Source: Brevundimonas sp.
GTDB taxonomy: Bacteria > Pseudomonadota > Alphaproteobacteria > Caulobacterales > Caulobacteraceae
Assembly (NCBI RefSeq): GCF_029946145.1
Contig: NZ_JAQSDY010000009.1
Location: 62,001-126,000 of the forward strand
Length of the DNA: 64,000 bases
Direction: 5' to 3'
A program made the translations under genes and the position numbers. This document shows positions 8,969 through 18,240 of the stretch, piece by piece; the first letter of the stretch is position 1; each line of letters opens with the position of its first letter. The notes under the pieces were generated by a model. The model searched no databases and was not told the origin of the DNA. It was given only the letters and a program-made list of their open reading frames with translations.

Positions 8969-9367
8969 CTACCGGGGGGTCTGGTTCTGACGTCCCCATC
9001 GGTCGAAGATCTCGACCCGTCCGCTGAGCATCACCGTGCCCAGGCTCGCGCCGACCGGAAACAGGTAGACGCCCCGGGCGTCGGGCCTGACAGGCCGCCC
9101 ATCGACAGTGAGCGTCAGCTGCCTGTTTGGCGGGCAGGCCTGTCGGGGAGAGCAGGCCGATGAGACCGCGTATTCGCCCCGCTCGACCCTCACACGCGCC
9201 GAGAAGCGGCCTTCCCGATCCGAGGTCGCGACCACAATCGGCGAGCCCCCGGGATTCTTGCCCAGGTAGATATCGACGCCGGGGATCGGTTCGCCCGGGT
9301 TGATCGCCGCCCCCGAGACGGCCAGGGCAAGGCCGATGAGGGCGATGAGTCTGAATCTCGATGTCAT
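8969..9367 (-). CDS. Secreted prealbumin-like small protein (module A family)
   Basis: A 132-residue protein of unknown function. The ATG at 9367 opens a signal peptide ([17 protein letters not shown], cleavage near the Ala-rich region at 20-22). The mature part begins with [17 protein letters not shown], then a [12 protein letters not shown] segment and a GEYAVS turn: the pattern of a prealbumin or carboxypeptidase-regulatory-like beta sandwich (G-x-V/I strand, T..D..G..F, G.Y.V). Three further genes at 10.7-12.4 kb share this opening and pattern, but this copy is on the opposite strand and lacks the RGGGRVRVTL ending of the others. It has three Cys; two (CSPRQAC) lie close together. Confidence 0.6.
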   Translation of the reverse strand: MTSRFRLIALIGLALAVSGAAINPGEPIPGVDIYLGKNPGGSPIVVATSDREGRFSARVRVERGEYAVSSACSPRQACPPNRQLTLTVDGRPVRPDARGVYLFPVGASLGTVMLSGRVEIFDRWGRQNQTPR

Positions 9368-9670
9368 GTCGGGTTTCCCGCAAGGCCGTGCCGGCCGCCG
9401 CTTGCGGTCGGACAACGCTGGTCACCGGGAGGCCCCGCTGTCAATACAGCCTGTCATCCCGTCGGGAGAGTCCCATGGGCCGATAGGCCTTCCGGTCAAA
9501 CTTGACGAGGTCTTCATCGAGCCGGGATTGGCGTTCTGCCCGAGTCTCCAGACGACTGTCGCTGAAGCCATGCTCCGGGTTCTGACTATTCAAGCCGCAT
9601 TGACAGCCAAGCTGAACCGTGACCAGCCTGAGAAACCGCCGATATTCAAGCGGATACTGGAACTGTCATC

Positions 9671-9796
9671 ATGACATCGCGAGGGGGTCTGATCGGGCTG
9701 GCCAGTCTGGCGGGCCTGGCGTTGTCGACCGCCGCCCCGGCGCGCGCACCCCTCCCAACCGTGGCCGTCGCCGGCTCGATACGACTGGTGCGTTGA
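9671..9796 (+). CDS. Tiny secreted peptide ORF (41 aa), upstream of the CsgG-like gene
   Basis: A 41-codon frame starts at ATG 9671 and ends with TGA at 9794-9796, two bases before the ATG of the CsgG-like gene. Its product has a convincing signal-peptide pattern: MTSRGG, a hydrophobic core (LIGLASLAGLALSTA) and APARA before a predicted cleavage. Only about 15 mature residues remain (PLPTVAVAGSIRLVR). It could be a truncated paralogue, a leader-type ORF for translational coupling, or chance. No strong ribosome-binding site is visible. The 300 bases before it (9368-9670) hold no gene that I can support. Confidence 0.35.
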   Translation: MTSRGGLIGLASLAGLALSTAAPARAPLPTVAVAGSIRLVR

Positions 9797-9798
9797 CC

Positions 9799-10683
9799 AT
9801 GACCGACCTGACCCTGAACCGCCGACTGGTGCTGTCCGGCGCGACCCTTGCCGTGGCGGGCCTCGCCGCCCCGGCGATGGCCCGGCCCCAGACTCGCGCG
9901 GCCTTTGACGGGCTGAAGAAGACCATCGCGGTCGACACCTTCCTGGCCACCGAGGCGGTCGGCGGCTCGGTCACCGCCGAGGGCATGACCGCCATGCTGA
10001 CCCAGGCCCTGGTCGAGGACGGCCGCTTCCTGGTGGTCGAGGGGTCCGGCGGGGGGATCGCGCCCAGCGCCATCGTGCGCGCCGCCGTGACCAAATATGA
10101 AGCGGCGGCGGGCGGCGGCGGGCTGAGCATCAGCGGCGGCCCGTTGGGCGGCCTGCTGGGCGGCCGGGCCAGCACCCGCAGCCAGACCGCGGTGATGGAG
10201 ATCGCGCTGCGCCTGATCGACGCCGCCACGGGCCAGGTCGTCTCGACCTCCAGCGCCCAGGGGCGCGCCTCGTCGCGCACCTCGGAAGCCGGATTGGTGG
10301 AAAGCTGGGGCGGCGGGCGACTGGGCGGCGAGATCTTCCGCGCCACCCCCATCGGCCAGGCGGGCCAGGACGCCATCATGAAGGCGGTGGATCAGATCGC
10401 CGGGGGAATGCGCGGGGTGGAATGGTCGGCGCTGGTGGTCGATGCCGCCGACAACGGCGTCTATCTGAACGCCGGGGCCGACCGCAACGTCCAGTCCGGC
10501 CTGACCCTGAGCGTCTGGCGGCCCGGCCGCACCCTGACCGATCCCGGCACCGGCGAGGTGCTGGACGTCGAAATGTCCCGCGTCGGCCGGGTCCGGGTCG
10601 AAACGGTGCGCGCCCGACTGTCCATCGCCAGCATTCTCGACGGCGAGCCGCCGATGCGCGGCGACGTGCTGAAAGCGGACTAA
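9799..10683 (+). CDS. CsgG/HfaB-family protein
   Basis: A 294-residue secreted protein of the CsgG family, whose best-known member forms the outer-membrane channel exporting curli subunits; HfaB of Caulobacter is a holdfast-anchor relative. The start at ATG 9799 gives a signal peptide with a twin-arginine-like NRRLVLSG and hydrophobic segment ending AAPAMA (residue about 30). The CsgG core runs through KKTIAVDTFLATEAVG, the TKYEAAAGG region and MEIALRLIDAATGQVVS. The C-terminal third (YLNAGADRNVQSGLTL, LDVEMSRVGRVRVETV) resembles the FlgT-C type domain of longer members. Unlike CsgG it has no lipobox Cys, so it may be periplasmic. It directly precedes the small secreted paralogues. Confidence 0.75.
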   Translation: MTDLTLNRRLVLSGATLAVAGLAAPAMARPQTRAAFDGLKKTIAVDTFLATEAVGGSVTAEGMTAMLTQALVEDGRFLVVEGSGGGIAPSAIVRAAVTKYEAAAGGGGLSISGGPLGGLLGGRASTRSQTAVMEIALRLIDAATGQVVSTSSAQGRASSRTSEAGLVESWGGGRLGGEIFRATPIGQAGQDAIMKAVDQIAGGMRGVEWSALVVDAADNGVYLNAGADRNVQSGLTLSVWRPGRTLTDPGTGEVLDVEMSRVGRVRVETVRARLSIASILDGEPPMRGDVLKAD

Positions 10684-10695
10684 CAGCCTCGAGAG

Positions 10696-11211
10696 ATGAC
10701 CATGACCGTCAGACCTGTCGCTATCGCCGCCATCGGCCTGTTGCTCGCGGCCTTCGGGCAAGCCACGCCGGGCACGCCGATCCAAGGGATACCCATCGGC
10801 CTCGAGGGCGAGCCCGAGTGGCTCGCCGCCCCCGCCCGGACCGACGCCCGGGGCGAGGCCGTCTTCTCCGTCGGACCCGGCCGCTATTCGGTCTTCCTGA
10901 CCAACCCCTCGGCCCCGACGGTCGTGACCGTCACGCCCGTCAACGACGCGCCCTCGATGACCTCCGCGCCGATCAGGCCCGGCCGGGGCCGGGTCTATGC
11001 GGTCGACGCTGCGGGACGCCGGCTGGTGACCACCGTCCCGCGCGGCGGCGGCCGCGTTCGTGTCACCCTGAGCGTCTGGGATGATACCGATATCGTGCAC
11101 CGCCAGGTCAATGATGGTCGGGTCGACGGCCCCCTGACCGGGGCTGGCCCCGCCGCTGGACCGCGCCGCGGGACCCCACTAATTCCCCAACCACGGGAAG
11201 ACCGCCGATGA
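10696..11211 (+). CDS. Secreted prealbumin-like protein, tandem copy 1 (module A)
   Basis: A 171-residue secreted protein, function unknown. A signal peptide (IAAIGLLLAAFGQA, residues about 9-22) is followed by TPGTPIQGIPIGLEGEPE, TDARGEAVFSVGPGRYSVFL and RGGGRVRVTLS. The first 125 residues are nearly identical to the following gene, whereas the last 45 (WDDTDIVHRQVNDG onward) are unrelated. The C-terminal extension may have arisen by fusion of former spacer sequence or a frameshift. Its TGA overlaps the ATG of the next gene (ATGA, 11208-11211), indicating an operon. It lies 12 bases after the CsgG-like gene. Confidence 0.65.
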   Translation: MTMTVRPVAIAAIGLLLAAFGQATPGTPIQGIPIGLEGEPEWLAAPARTDARGEAVFSVGPGRYSVFLTNPSAPTVVTVTPVNDAPSMTSAPIRPGRGRVYAVDAAGRRLVTTVPRGGGRVRVTLSVWDDTDIVHRQVNDGRVDGPLTGAGPAAGPRRGTPLIPQPREDRR

Positions 11212-11612
11212 TCCGTCGCCTTCTCGCCATCGCCGCCGCCAGCCTGCTGCTCGCGGCCTTCGGGCAAGCCACGGTGGGCACGCCGATCGTAGGCATACCC
11301 ATCGGCCTCGAGGGAGACCCCGACCCGATCGTCGCGTCCGGCCGCACGGACGCCCGGGGCGAGGTCGTCTTCGCCGTCGGACCCGGACGCTATTCGGTCT
11401 TCCTGACCAATCCCACGGCGCCGGCGGTCGTGACCGTCACGCCGGTCAACGACGCGCCGTCGATGACCTCCGCGCCGATCAGGCCGGGCCGGGGCCGGGT
11501 CTACGCCGTCGATCCGGCGGGCCGCCGGCTGACCACCGTGGCTGCCCGCGGCGGCGGCCGCATCCGCGTCACCCTGACCGAGGCCGGTCCCGTCGCCGGG
11601 ACGCGCCGGTGA
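11208..11612 (+). CDS. Secreted prealbumin-like protein, tandem copy 2 (module A)
   Basis: A 134-residue protein highly similar to the preceding gene at both protein and DNA level (shared blocks PIRPGRGRVYAVD and TPVNDAPSMTSA). It has a signal peptide (LLAIAAASLLLAAFGQA), the module A opening TVGTPIVGIPIGLEGDP, a central TDARGEVVFAVGPGRYSVF and the ending RGGGRIRVTLTEAG. The Thr/Asp/Gly/Tyr pattern is that of a small Ig-like or prealbumin beta sandwich. A GGGAAG ribosome-binding site lies 10 bases upstream inside copy 1. Function unknown; probably periplasmic or surface exposed. Confidence 0.65.
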   Translation: MIRRLLAIAAASLLLAAFGQATVGTPIVGIPIGLEGDPDPIVASGRTDARGEVVFAVGPGRYSVFLTNPTAPAVVTVTPVNDAPSMTSAPIRPGRGRVYAVDPAGRRLTTVAARGGGRIRVTLTEAGPVAGTRR

Positions 11613-11647
11613 CCGTCCGATCCGATCACGAATGCAGGAGACTGACC

Positions 11648-12418
11648 ATGACAGCCCGCATCGCCATCATCGCCGCCATCGGCCTGCTGCTCGCGGCCTT
11701 CGTGAACCCAGGCGACCCCATTCCGGGTGTGGAGGTCGGCCTCGAGCACGATCCCGAGGGGCTCGTCTCGCCAAGGACGACCGATGACCTCGGCCGGGCC
11801 GAGTTCGCCGTCGGGGAGGGCCGCGCCGTAGTCCTGATTCCAGCCGTGCAGACGCTGCGGCGTCCGGCCGTCGCGCGGGTCGAGGTGGGACGGACGGTCC
11901 AGGTCTCGGCGCCCATCATGCCGGGCGATCGGGGGCGGGCCGATATCCTCGGAACCGACGGACGACGGCTGGTCGTCGTCATCCCGCGCGGCGGCGGTCG
12001 CGTCCGCGTCACCCTGACCGAGGCGACCTCCCGCGCCAGCGCGCCACCGGCTCCGGGCGGCGCATCGGGGGCAGAGACCGGAGACGCGCGGGCGACCGTC
12101 AACTCATCGGGCGGAGTCATCGCCGCCGAGGCCTCGGTCCCCGTCAACGGCATTGGTGGAACCGGCGGCGGCCGGATGTCGAACAGGGGTCGCCCAGATA
12201 ACGGAGAAACGCGGGCGACCGCCAACCCATCCGGCGGACCCATCGACATTGAGTCTTGGTCATGGGGGAGGATCGACCGGGTGAATACGGTCGAGGCCTG
12301 CACGGCGCGACGCGGCGTCGTCGTCATGCATGAGGGCATCCAGCAATGCCGCCTGCCGGCGACGGCCCGCGGCGAAGACCCCAACAAGGCCATGGGGTCA
12401 GAATCGACCACGCGTTAG
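11648..12418 (+). CDS. Secreted module A - module B fusion protein
   Basis: A 256-residue secreted protein that joins two modules otherwise encoded separately in this cluster. Residues 1-17 are a signal peptide (IIAAIGLLLAAF). Residues about 18-125 are module A (NPGDPIPGVEVGLEHDP, FAVGEGRAVVL, RGGGRVRVTLTEAT). A low-complexity linker rich in Gly, Ala, Ser and Pro spans about 127-200. The last 55 residues are module B: RIDRVNTVEACTARRG followed by GIQQCRLPA, with two Cys separated by 15 residues. A clear AGGAG lies upstream of the ATG at 11648. The pair of Cys could form a disulphide in the periplasm. Function unknown. Confidence 0.65.
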   Translation: MTARIAIIAAIGLLLAAFVNPGDPIPGVEVGLEHDPEGLVSPRTTDDLGRAEFAVGEGRAVVLIPAVQTLRRPAVARVEVGRTVQVSAPIMPGDRGRADILGTDGRRLVVVIPRGGGRVRVTLTEATSRASAPPAPGGASGAETGDARATVNSSGGVIAAEASVPVNGIGGTGGGRMSNRGRPDNGETRATANPSGGPIDIESWSWGRIDRVNTVEACTARRGVVVMHEGIQQCRLPATARGEDPNKAMGSESTTR

Positions 12419-13051
12419 ACCGACCGGGCCCCGCCGACGGTTCGCCCGTCCCAATGACCGCAACAAGGAACCGAACACCATGCGAAAGACAGCCCTCATC
12501 CTCGCAACAGCCGCGGCCTTCGACCTGGGGATCGTGGCCGTTACAGCCCAAGCGCAGCAGGTAACTCAGCAACCCCTGATCCGACCTGGGACGAACGTTC
12601 CGGCTTCTGAGGGACAGGATGCCCGCGGGACCACCGGAACGGGTGACGAGCGCGCCGGTGCCCTCGGGACCGTCACTTTGAGTGGGAGTACAGACAACGG
12701 CGTGCGTCAAAGCAGTCGTGATCGTTATATCGACAAATCAAACCCGGTAGCCTTCATCAAGATCGATCTGGTGAATACAGTCCAGTCGTGCATCGGCCGC
12801 CGGGGCGCGGTGATCACTGTCGACGGCGTCCAGCAGTGCCGCCTGCCGGCGACGGCCCGCCGCGAGGAGGCCAATTCGGCAATGGGGGCAGTATCGACCA
12901 CGCGTTAGACCTGACCGGGCCCCGCCGACGGTTCGCCCGTCCCAATGGCCGCAACAAGGAAATGCACACCATGCGGAAGACAGCAATCATTCTGGCCGGC
13001 GCGGCCATGTTCGACCTCGGCGTCGTCGTCGTATCGGTCCAGGCCCAGGAA
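12271..13051 (+). repeat. Tandem duplication spanning gene junctions in the secreted-paralogue cluster
   Basis: The stretch 12271-12560 recurs at about 12760-13051, offset by 490 bases. Each copy holds the C-terminal module B of one gene, its stop, a near-identical 62-base intergenic spacer (12419-12479 and 12909-12970) and the signal-peptide start of the next gene. The spacers differ at only a few positions near the ribosome-binding site. A third, partial copy of the module B part lies at about 13255-13340. The unit is therefore a gene-sized cassette that has expanded in place. Confidence 0.7.
12480..12908 (+). CDS. Secreted two-cysteine (module B) protein, copy 1
   Basis: A 142-residue secreted protein, function unknown. 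It opens with a signal peptide (MRKTALILATAAAF... ending AQAQ, about residue 25). A variable polar region follows, then module B at about 92-125: FIKIDLVNTVQSCIGRRG with GVQQCRLPATARREE. The two Cys are 15 residues apart, as in the preceding fusion and the following gene. The DNA around its start is almost identical to that around the start of the next gene, showing a recent tandem duplication. An AAGGA ribosome-binding site precedes the ATG. Confidence 0.65.
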   Translation: MRKTALILATAAAFDLGIVAVTAQAQQVTQQPLIRPGTNVPASEGQDARGTTGTGDERAGALGTVTLSGSTDNGVRQSSRDRYIDKSNPVAFIKIDLVNTVQSCIGRRGAVITVDGVQQCRLPATARREEANSAMGAVSTTR

Positions 13052-13381
13052 AGCGCGCGTCCGTCGCCAGGGACCGTCGTCACGGCTCCCGGAACGACCT
13101 CGAACCGGGATCACATTGACCAGGACGCCCAGTTCATAGCCTGCGCCGACGGCAAACACATTCCTGACGCCCGGCTCAGCGCCTGTCGGGCTACCCCGTC
13201 GGATCCATCGGGCCCCGCCGGTCAGACGAGAGCCGTCGACTTTTTCCTCAAGATCGACCGTGTGAACAGCGTCCAGGCCTGCATCGCCCAGCGGGGCGAG
13301 GTCGTCACGCGGGACGGCGTTCAGCAGTGCGCCCTGCCGGCCGACCCGGGGAATAACCGGGCCGGTCCCAGCCGGCGATAG
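12971..13381 (+). CDS. Secreted two-cysteine (module B) protein, copy 2
   Basis: A 136-residue secreted protein paralogous to the preceding gene: signal peptide MRKTAIILAGAAMFDLGV ending at VQAQ, a divergent middle part, and module B at about 92-125 (FFLKIDRVNSVQACIAQRG, GVQQCALPA). The middle segment has an extra Cys pair (ACADGKHIPDARLSAC) absent from copy 1. Its TAG stop (13379-13381) overlaps by one base the GTG start of the downstream YkgJ-family gene, so the two may be translationally coupled. Function unknown. Confidence 0.65.
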   Translation: MRKTAIILAGAAMFDLGVVVVSVQAQESARPSPGTVVTAPGTTSNRDHIDQDAQFIACADGKHIPDARLSACRATPSDPSGPAGQTRAVDFFLKIDRVNSVQACIAQRGEVVTRDGVQQCALPADPGNNRAGPSRR

Positions 13382-14190
13382 TGGCCGAAGGGACGAGCTC
13401 CAGGCGCGCCGGCGTGCGCCGCGGGACGCCGCCGCAACGGGTCGATCCTGACCAAGACGCGGTCGTGCGCCTGTCGGCGATCCCGCCGGACGGACGCGCG
13501 ACCACCGTCGGGCGGGTGATGCTGGCGGTAGGGGGAGAGCGGATTCCGGTCGAGATGACCGTGCCGGCCGGCCCCGTCGCGGTCGAGGACCTGCTGCCCA
13601 TCGTTCACGGTCTCAGCAGCCTGTTCGCGACGCGGGCGACAGCGCGCGCCGAGGCGGACGGGCGGGAGATATCCTGCCGCGCCGGCTGCGGGGCCTGCTG
13701 CCGCCAACTGGTGCCGGTCGCCCCCGCCGAGGCGCGCGCCCTGGCCCGGCTGGTCGAGGCCATGCCCGAACCCCGGCGCGAACGCGTGCGCCGCCGCTTC
13801 GACGCGGCCCTCGACACCCTGGAGCCGCTCGGCCTGATGGAGCGGCTGGACCGGAACCGCGACGATCGCCAGGTGATCGCGCGCGAGTATTTCGCCGCCG
13901 GCGTCGCCTGTCCCTTCCTGGAGGACGAGGCGTGTTCGATCCACGCCGACCGGCCGCTGTCATGTCGCGAATATCTGGTCACCTCGCCGCCGGACCTGTG
14001 CGCCGCCCTGTCTCCGGGCATCGAAAGGGTGACCCTTGAGGCCCGGCCGTCGCTGGCCCTGCTGAACGCCGATCTCCGGGACGGCTGGATGCCGTTGGTG
14101 CTGTCGCTGGTGCAGGACGCCCAGGCGCCGCCTTCGCCGCGTGACCGACCGGCGGCCGACATCCTGAAACAGGTGATCGGCGGCCTGTGA
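13381..14190 (+). CDS. YkgJ-family cysteine-cluster protein
   Basis: A 269-residue cytosolic protein of the YkgJ (CxxCxxCC) family, predicted to bind zinc or an iron-sulphur cluster; function unknown. The cluster is split: CRAGCGACCR (residues about 100-109) and later ACPFLEDEACSIHADRP with SCREY, the usual second half. The first 50 residues are variable and Arg rich. The GTG start (13381) overlaps the stop of the preceding secreted gene by one base, so it appears to be in the same transcript, although it has no obvious link to a secreted system. Confidence 0.8.
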   Translation: MAEGTSSRRAGVRRGTPPQRVDPDQDAVVRLSAIPPDGRATTVGRVMLAVGGERIPVEMTVPAGPVAVEDLLPIVHGLSSLFATRATARAEADGREISCRAGCGACCRQLVPVAPAEARALARLVEAMPEPRRERVRRRFDAALDTLEPLGLMERLDRNRDDRQVIAREYFAAGVACPFLEDEACSIHADRPLSCREYLVTSPPDLCAALSPGIERVTLEARPSLALLNADLRDGWMPLVLSLVQDAQAPPSPRDRPAADILKQVIGGL

Positions 14191-14291
14191 CATCACGGGA
14201 CGAATGCCAGCGGTAAATCGTCTTGTGTGGATGGTTGGGAACTTGGTGGGAAAGGATTTGATCCCCAAGCTTCGCCATGCGTTCAGGGCGC

Positions 14292-15839
<1,548 letters not shown>

Positions 15840-15842
15840 GGC

Positions 15843-16295
15843 TCAGGCGGGGCGGCGCCAGGCGACGATGCCGAGGCTGGAGATCTGGACCGGCTCGCCG
15901 AGCTGGTTGCGGGTCTCGTTTCGGGTGCGGACCATGCCGCGGTCGGGGCGCGATTTCGAGGGGGTGATCTCCAGCACCTCGACGTGAACCGTCAGGGTGT
16001 CGCCGGGCCGGGTCGGGCGGGGCCAGGTCGTCTCGCCGCCGACGCCGATCAGGCCGCCGGCGATGGGCAGGCCGTCGACCAGCAGCCGCATGCTCAGCGC
16101 GGCGGTGTGCCAGCCGCTGGCGGCCAGTCCGGCGAACAGGCTGTCCTGGGCGGCGGCCTCGTCGAGGTGGAAGGGCTGGGGGTCGAACTGGCGGGCGAAG
16201 GCCTTGATCTCATCGGTGGTGACGGTCACCGAGGGGGTGACGAAGATCTGGCCGACGTGGAGGTCTTCCAGATACAGCGGCGCCCGCGCGGTCAC
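15843..16295 (-). CDS. MaoC-like (R)-specific enoyl-CoA hydratase-type protein
   Basis: A 150-residue hot-dog-fold protein of the MaoC dehydratase family. The core has LYLEDLHVGQIFVTPSVTVT at the N-terminus and EIKAFARQFDPQPFHLDEAAA, in which Asp and His are the expected catalytic pair. SGWHTAALSMRLLVDG and RPGDTLTVHVEVLE follow. The start is the GTG at 16295, which overlaps the TGA of the upstream peptidase gene (GTGA), so the two are translationally coupled. The usual substrate is a fatty enoyl-CoA, but such small members are rarely characterised. Confidence 0.82.
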   Translation of the reverse strand: MTARAPLYLEDLHVGQIFVTPSVTVTTDEIKAFARQFDPQPFHLDEAAAQDSLFAGLAASGWHTAALSMRLLVDGLPIAGGLIGVGGETTWPRPTRPGDTLTVHVEVLEITPSKSRPDRGMVRTRNETRNQLGEPVQISSLGIVAWRRPA

Positions 16296-18175
16296 GCCGA
16301 GGCGACCGTCGAGGGAGCCCGGTCCGGCTCGGCGAAGCGGGCCGCGCCCGACAGGGCCGCGCCCAGCAGCAGCACCGCCATCGCCGCCATCAGCAGGGGC
16401 CGGGCCATGGCCCGCTCGGGACTGAGCGGACGGATGAACATCAGCACCAGCAGGCCCAGCAGGACCAGCACGCCGGGCAGGTCCATGCCGATGCCGAGGA
16501 AGACGGTGTGGGCCAGCCCGGTGATCCAGCCGGCCGCCAGCGCGGCGGCGACAGCGACCGGGGCCAGCGACCGCGCGCGGATCAGGCCGGGATCGGCGAA
16601 GGCGGCCACGGCGGCGGTCAGGGCGGCCAGCAGGCCGGTCCAGACGAACAGGAAGGCCGCCTCGGGCGCGAAGCCTTGCGCCGTCGCGGCGACGAGCAGG
16701 ATCAGGCCGATCAGTCCCGTCCATCCGCCCCAGGCCGAGCGGGCGGCGAGGCCCGGGGCCAGCGACAGGCCGATGGCTACGGCGGAGGCGCCGATGACGA
16801 TCACGTTCACCCCGCCGAGCACGAGGGCCACGGCGGCGACGGCCGCGATGGCTCCGGCGACGATGCGGCGGTCGGGCCGCGCCCGCCCGCCCAGCAGGGC
16901 CAGCGCGAGGGCGAGGACCGTCAGCGCGGCTCCGGCCTCCATCCACGGCAGGCGAGCCAGCAGGGTGTAGTAGGCGTCGGCGCTTTCGGCGCGGCCGGAC
17001 AGCGGTCCGGCCAGCAGCCGCACGGCCTGGGTCAGGACCAGGCCCGTCGACAGGAACCACAGGCCGTCGACCATGCCGCGTCCGACCTCGGCGAAGGTCA
17101 GGCCGGCGCGCGACCGCGCCCGCCACAGCGCCGCGCCCCAGCCGATGAAGGCCAGTCCCAGCAGCAGCCAGCCGGTCGCCGGGGCGTGGCCGACGATCAC
17201 CTGTCCGAACAGATCCGAGTAGACGACGTTCTGCGTCGTGGCGGGCAGGGCGGGGGCGCGCAGCAGGGCGTCCGAGGTTTCCAGCGCCTGGGAGCCGATG
17301 TGCTGGACGCTGCCCTGATCGAGGGCGTCGGGCGTCGAGACGTCGGCGTGATACTGGGCCGGGCGGCCGATGAAGGCGAGATTGATCCCCTGGACGCCGC
17401 GGTCCTTGGGGATGGTGAAGTCGGTGCCGTTGGGCATCAGCTCATAGACGAAGACCGCCAGCGAATTGGACGAGACGCCGCCGGTCGCCCGGACGCCCGC
17501 GCGGGCGAACAGGCCGATGGTCTGTGCGTTGCCGCGGCCGGTCTCGAACATCATGGCCCGGCCGCCGCCGCCGCGCGCCTCCAGATTGACCACCGCGCCG
17601 ATGCGGTCGCGCAGGGGGTGCCCGCCCCAGAAGGCGCGGGCCCCGTCCAGGTTCAGCTCCTCGCCGTCGGTCAGCAGGACGACCAGGGTGCGGTCGGCGG
17701 CGCCCCGCGCGCGGATGGCGCGGACGGTCTCGAGAATGGCGGCGACGCCCGCCGTGTCGTCCGCCGCGCCGGCGGAGTCGGGCACGGTGTCATAGTGGGC
17801 CATCAGGGCGACGGCGGGCAGGCGCGGGTCACGTCCGGGCAGGACGCCGATCAGATTGGTCACCTCGATCCCGGCCGCGGACCGGTCGTCGCGCTCGATC
17901 CGCCGCACCGCTTCGGGCGAAAGCGGGCCCGCCTGGGTCGAGGTCTGCAGGCCGAGGGCCGCCATCCGCTGGAGGAGGTAGGCCTGAACCCGCGTATGGT
18001 CCGCCGAACCGACGGGATGCGGGCGTCGCGCGATCTCGCGCACGTCGGCCATGGCCCGTGCGGTGGAGAATACGGGCGCCGGGGCGGTCGCCGGGACCGG
18101 GCGTGGACTCTGCAAGGTCAGCACCGCGATCAGCAACGCCAGCGCCAACGATCCGACCAGCCAGAGCAGCCGCAT
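16292..18175 (-). CDS. M28-family metallopeptidase with a multi-pass membrane domain
   Basis: A 627-residue protein with an N-terminal anchor (residues 1-22), an M28 zinc aminopeptidase domain (about 40-320) and about eight C-terminal membrane helices. Metal-ligand motifs are MAHYDTVPDSAGAADDTAG and VVLLTDGEELNLDGARAFW, followed by EARGGGGRAMMFETG and PNGTDFTIPK. This layout is that of bacterial relatives of ER metallopeptidase 1. The start is ATG 18175, preceded by GGGGAGGA at 8 bases; the longer frame is rejected because it would extend into the neighbouring gene. The catalytic domain probably faces the periplasm. Coupled to the MaoC gene downstream. Confidence 0.88.
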   Translation of the reverse strand: MRLLWLVGSLALALLIAVLTLQSPRPVPATAPAPVFSTARAMADVREIARRPHPVGSADHTRVQAYLLQRMAALGLQTSTQAGPLSPEAVRRIERDDRSAAGIEVTNLIGVLPGRDPRLPAVALMAHYDTVPDSAGAADDTAGVAAILETVRAIRARGAADRTLVVLLTDGEELNLDGARAFWGGHPLRDRIGAVVNLEARGGGGRAMMFETGRGNAQTIGLFARAGVRATGGVSSNSLAVFVYELMPNGTDFTIPKDRGVQGINLAFIGRPAQYHADVSTPDALDQGSVQHIGSQALETSDALLRAPALPATTQNVVYSDLFGQVIVGHAPATGWLLLGLAFIGWGAALWRARSRAGLTFAEVGRGMVDGLWFLSTGLVLTQAVRLLAGPLSGRAESADAYYTLLARLPWMEAGAALTVLALALALLGGRARPDRRIVAGAIAAVAAVALVLGGVNVIVIGASAVAIGLSLAPGLAARSAWGGWTGLIGLILLVAATAQGFAPEAAFLFVWTGLLAALTAAVAAFADPGLIRARSLAPVAVAAALAAGWITGLAHTVFLGIGMDLPGVLVLLGLLVLMFIRPLSPERAMARPLLMAAMAVLLLGAALSGAARFAEPDRAPSTVASA

Positions 18176-18240
18176 GATCCATCCTCCCCGATGAACGGCT
18201 ACGCTAGCGGGCCGTTTCTCCCGCGTCATCCTCAGGAATG

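Noticed and set aside
9300..9674. A plus-strand frame ending before the 41-codon ORF, with a segment KLDEVFIEPGLAFCPSLQ
   Set aside because: It overlaps the start of the secreted gene at 8969-9367, has no good ribosome-binding site and no recognisable family; a gene remnant is possible but unsupported.
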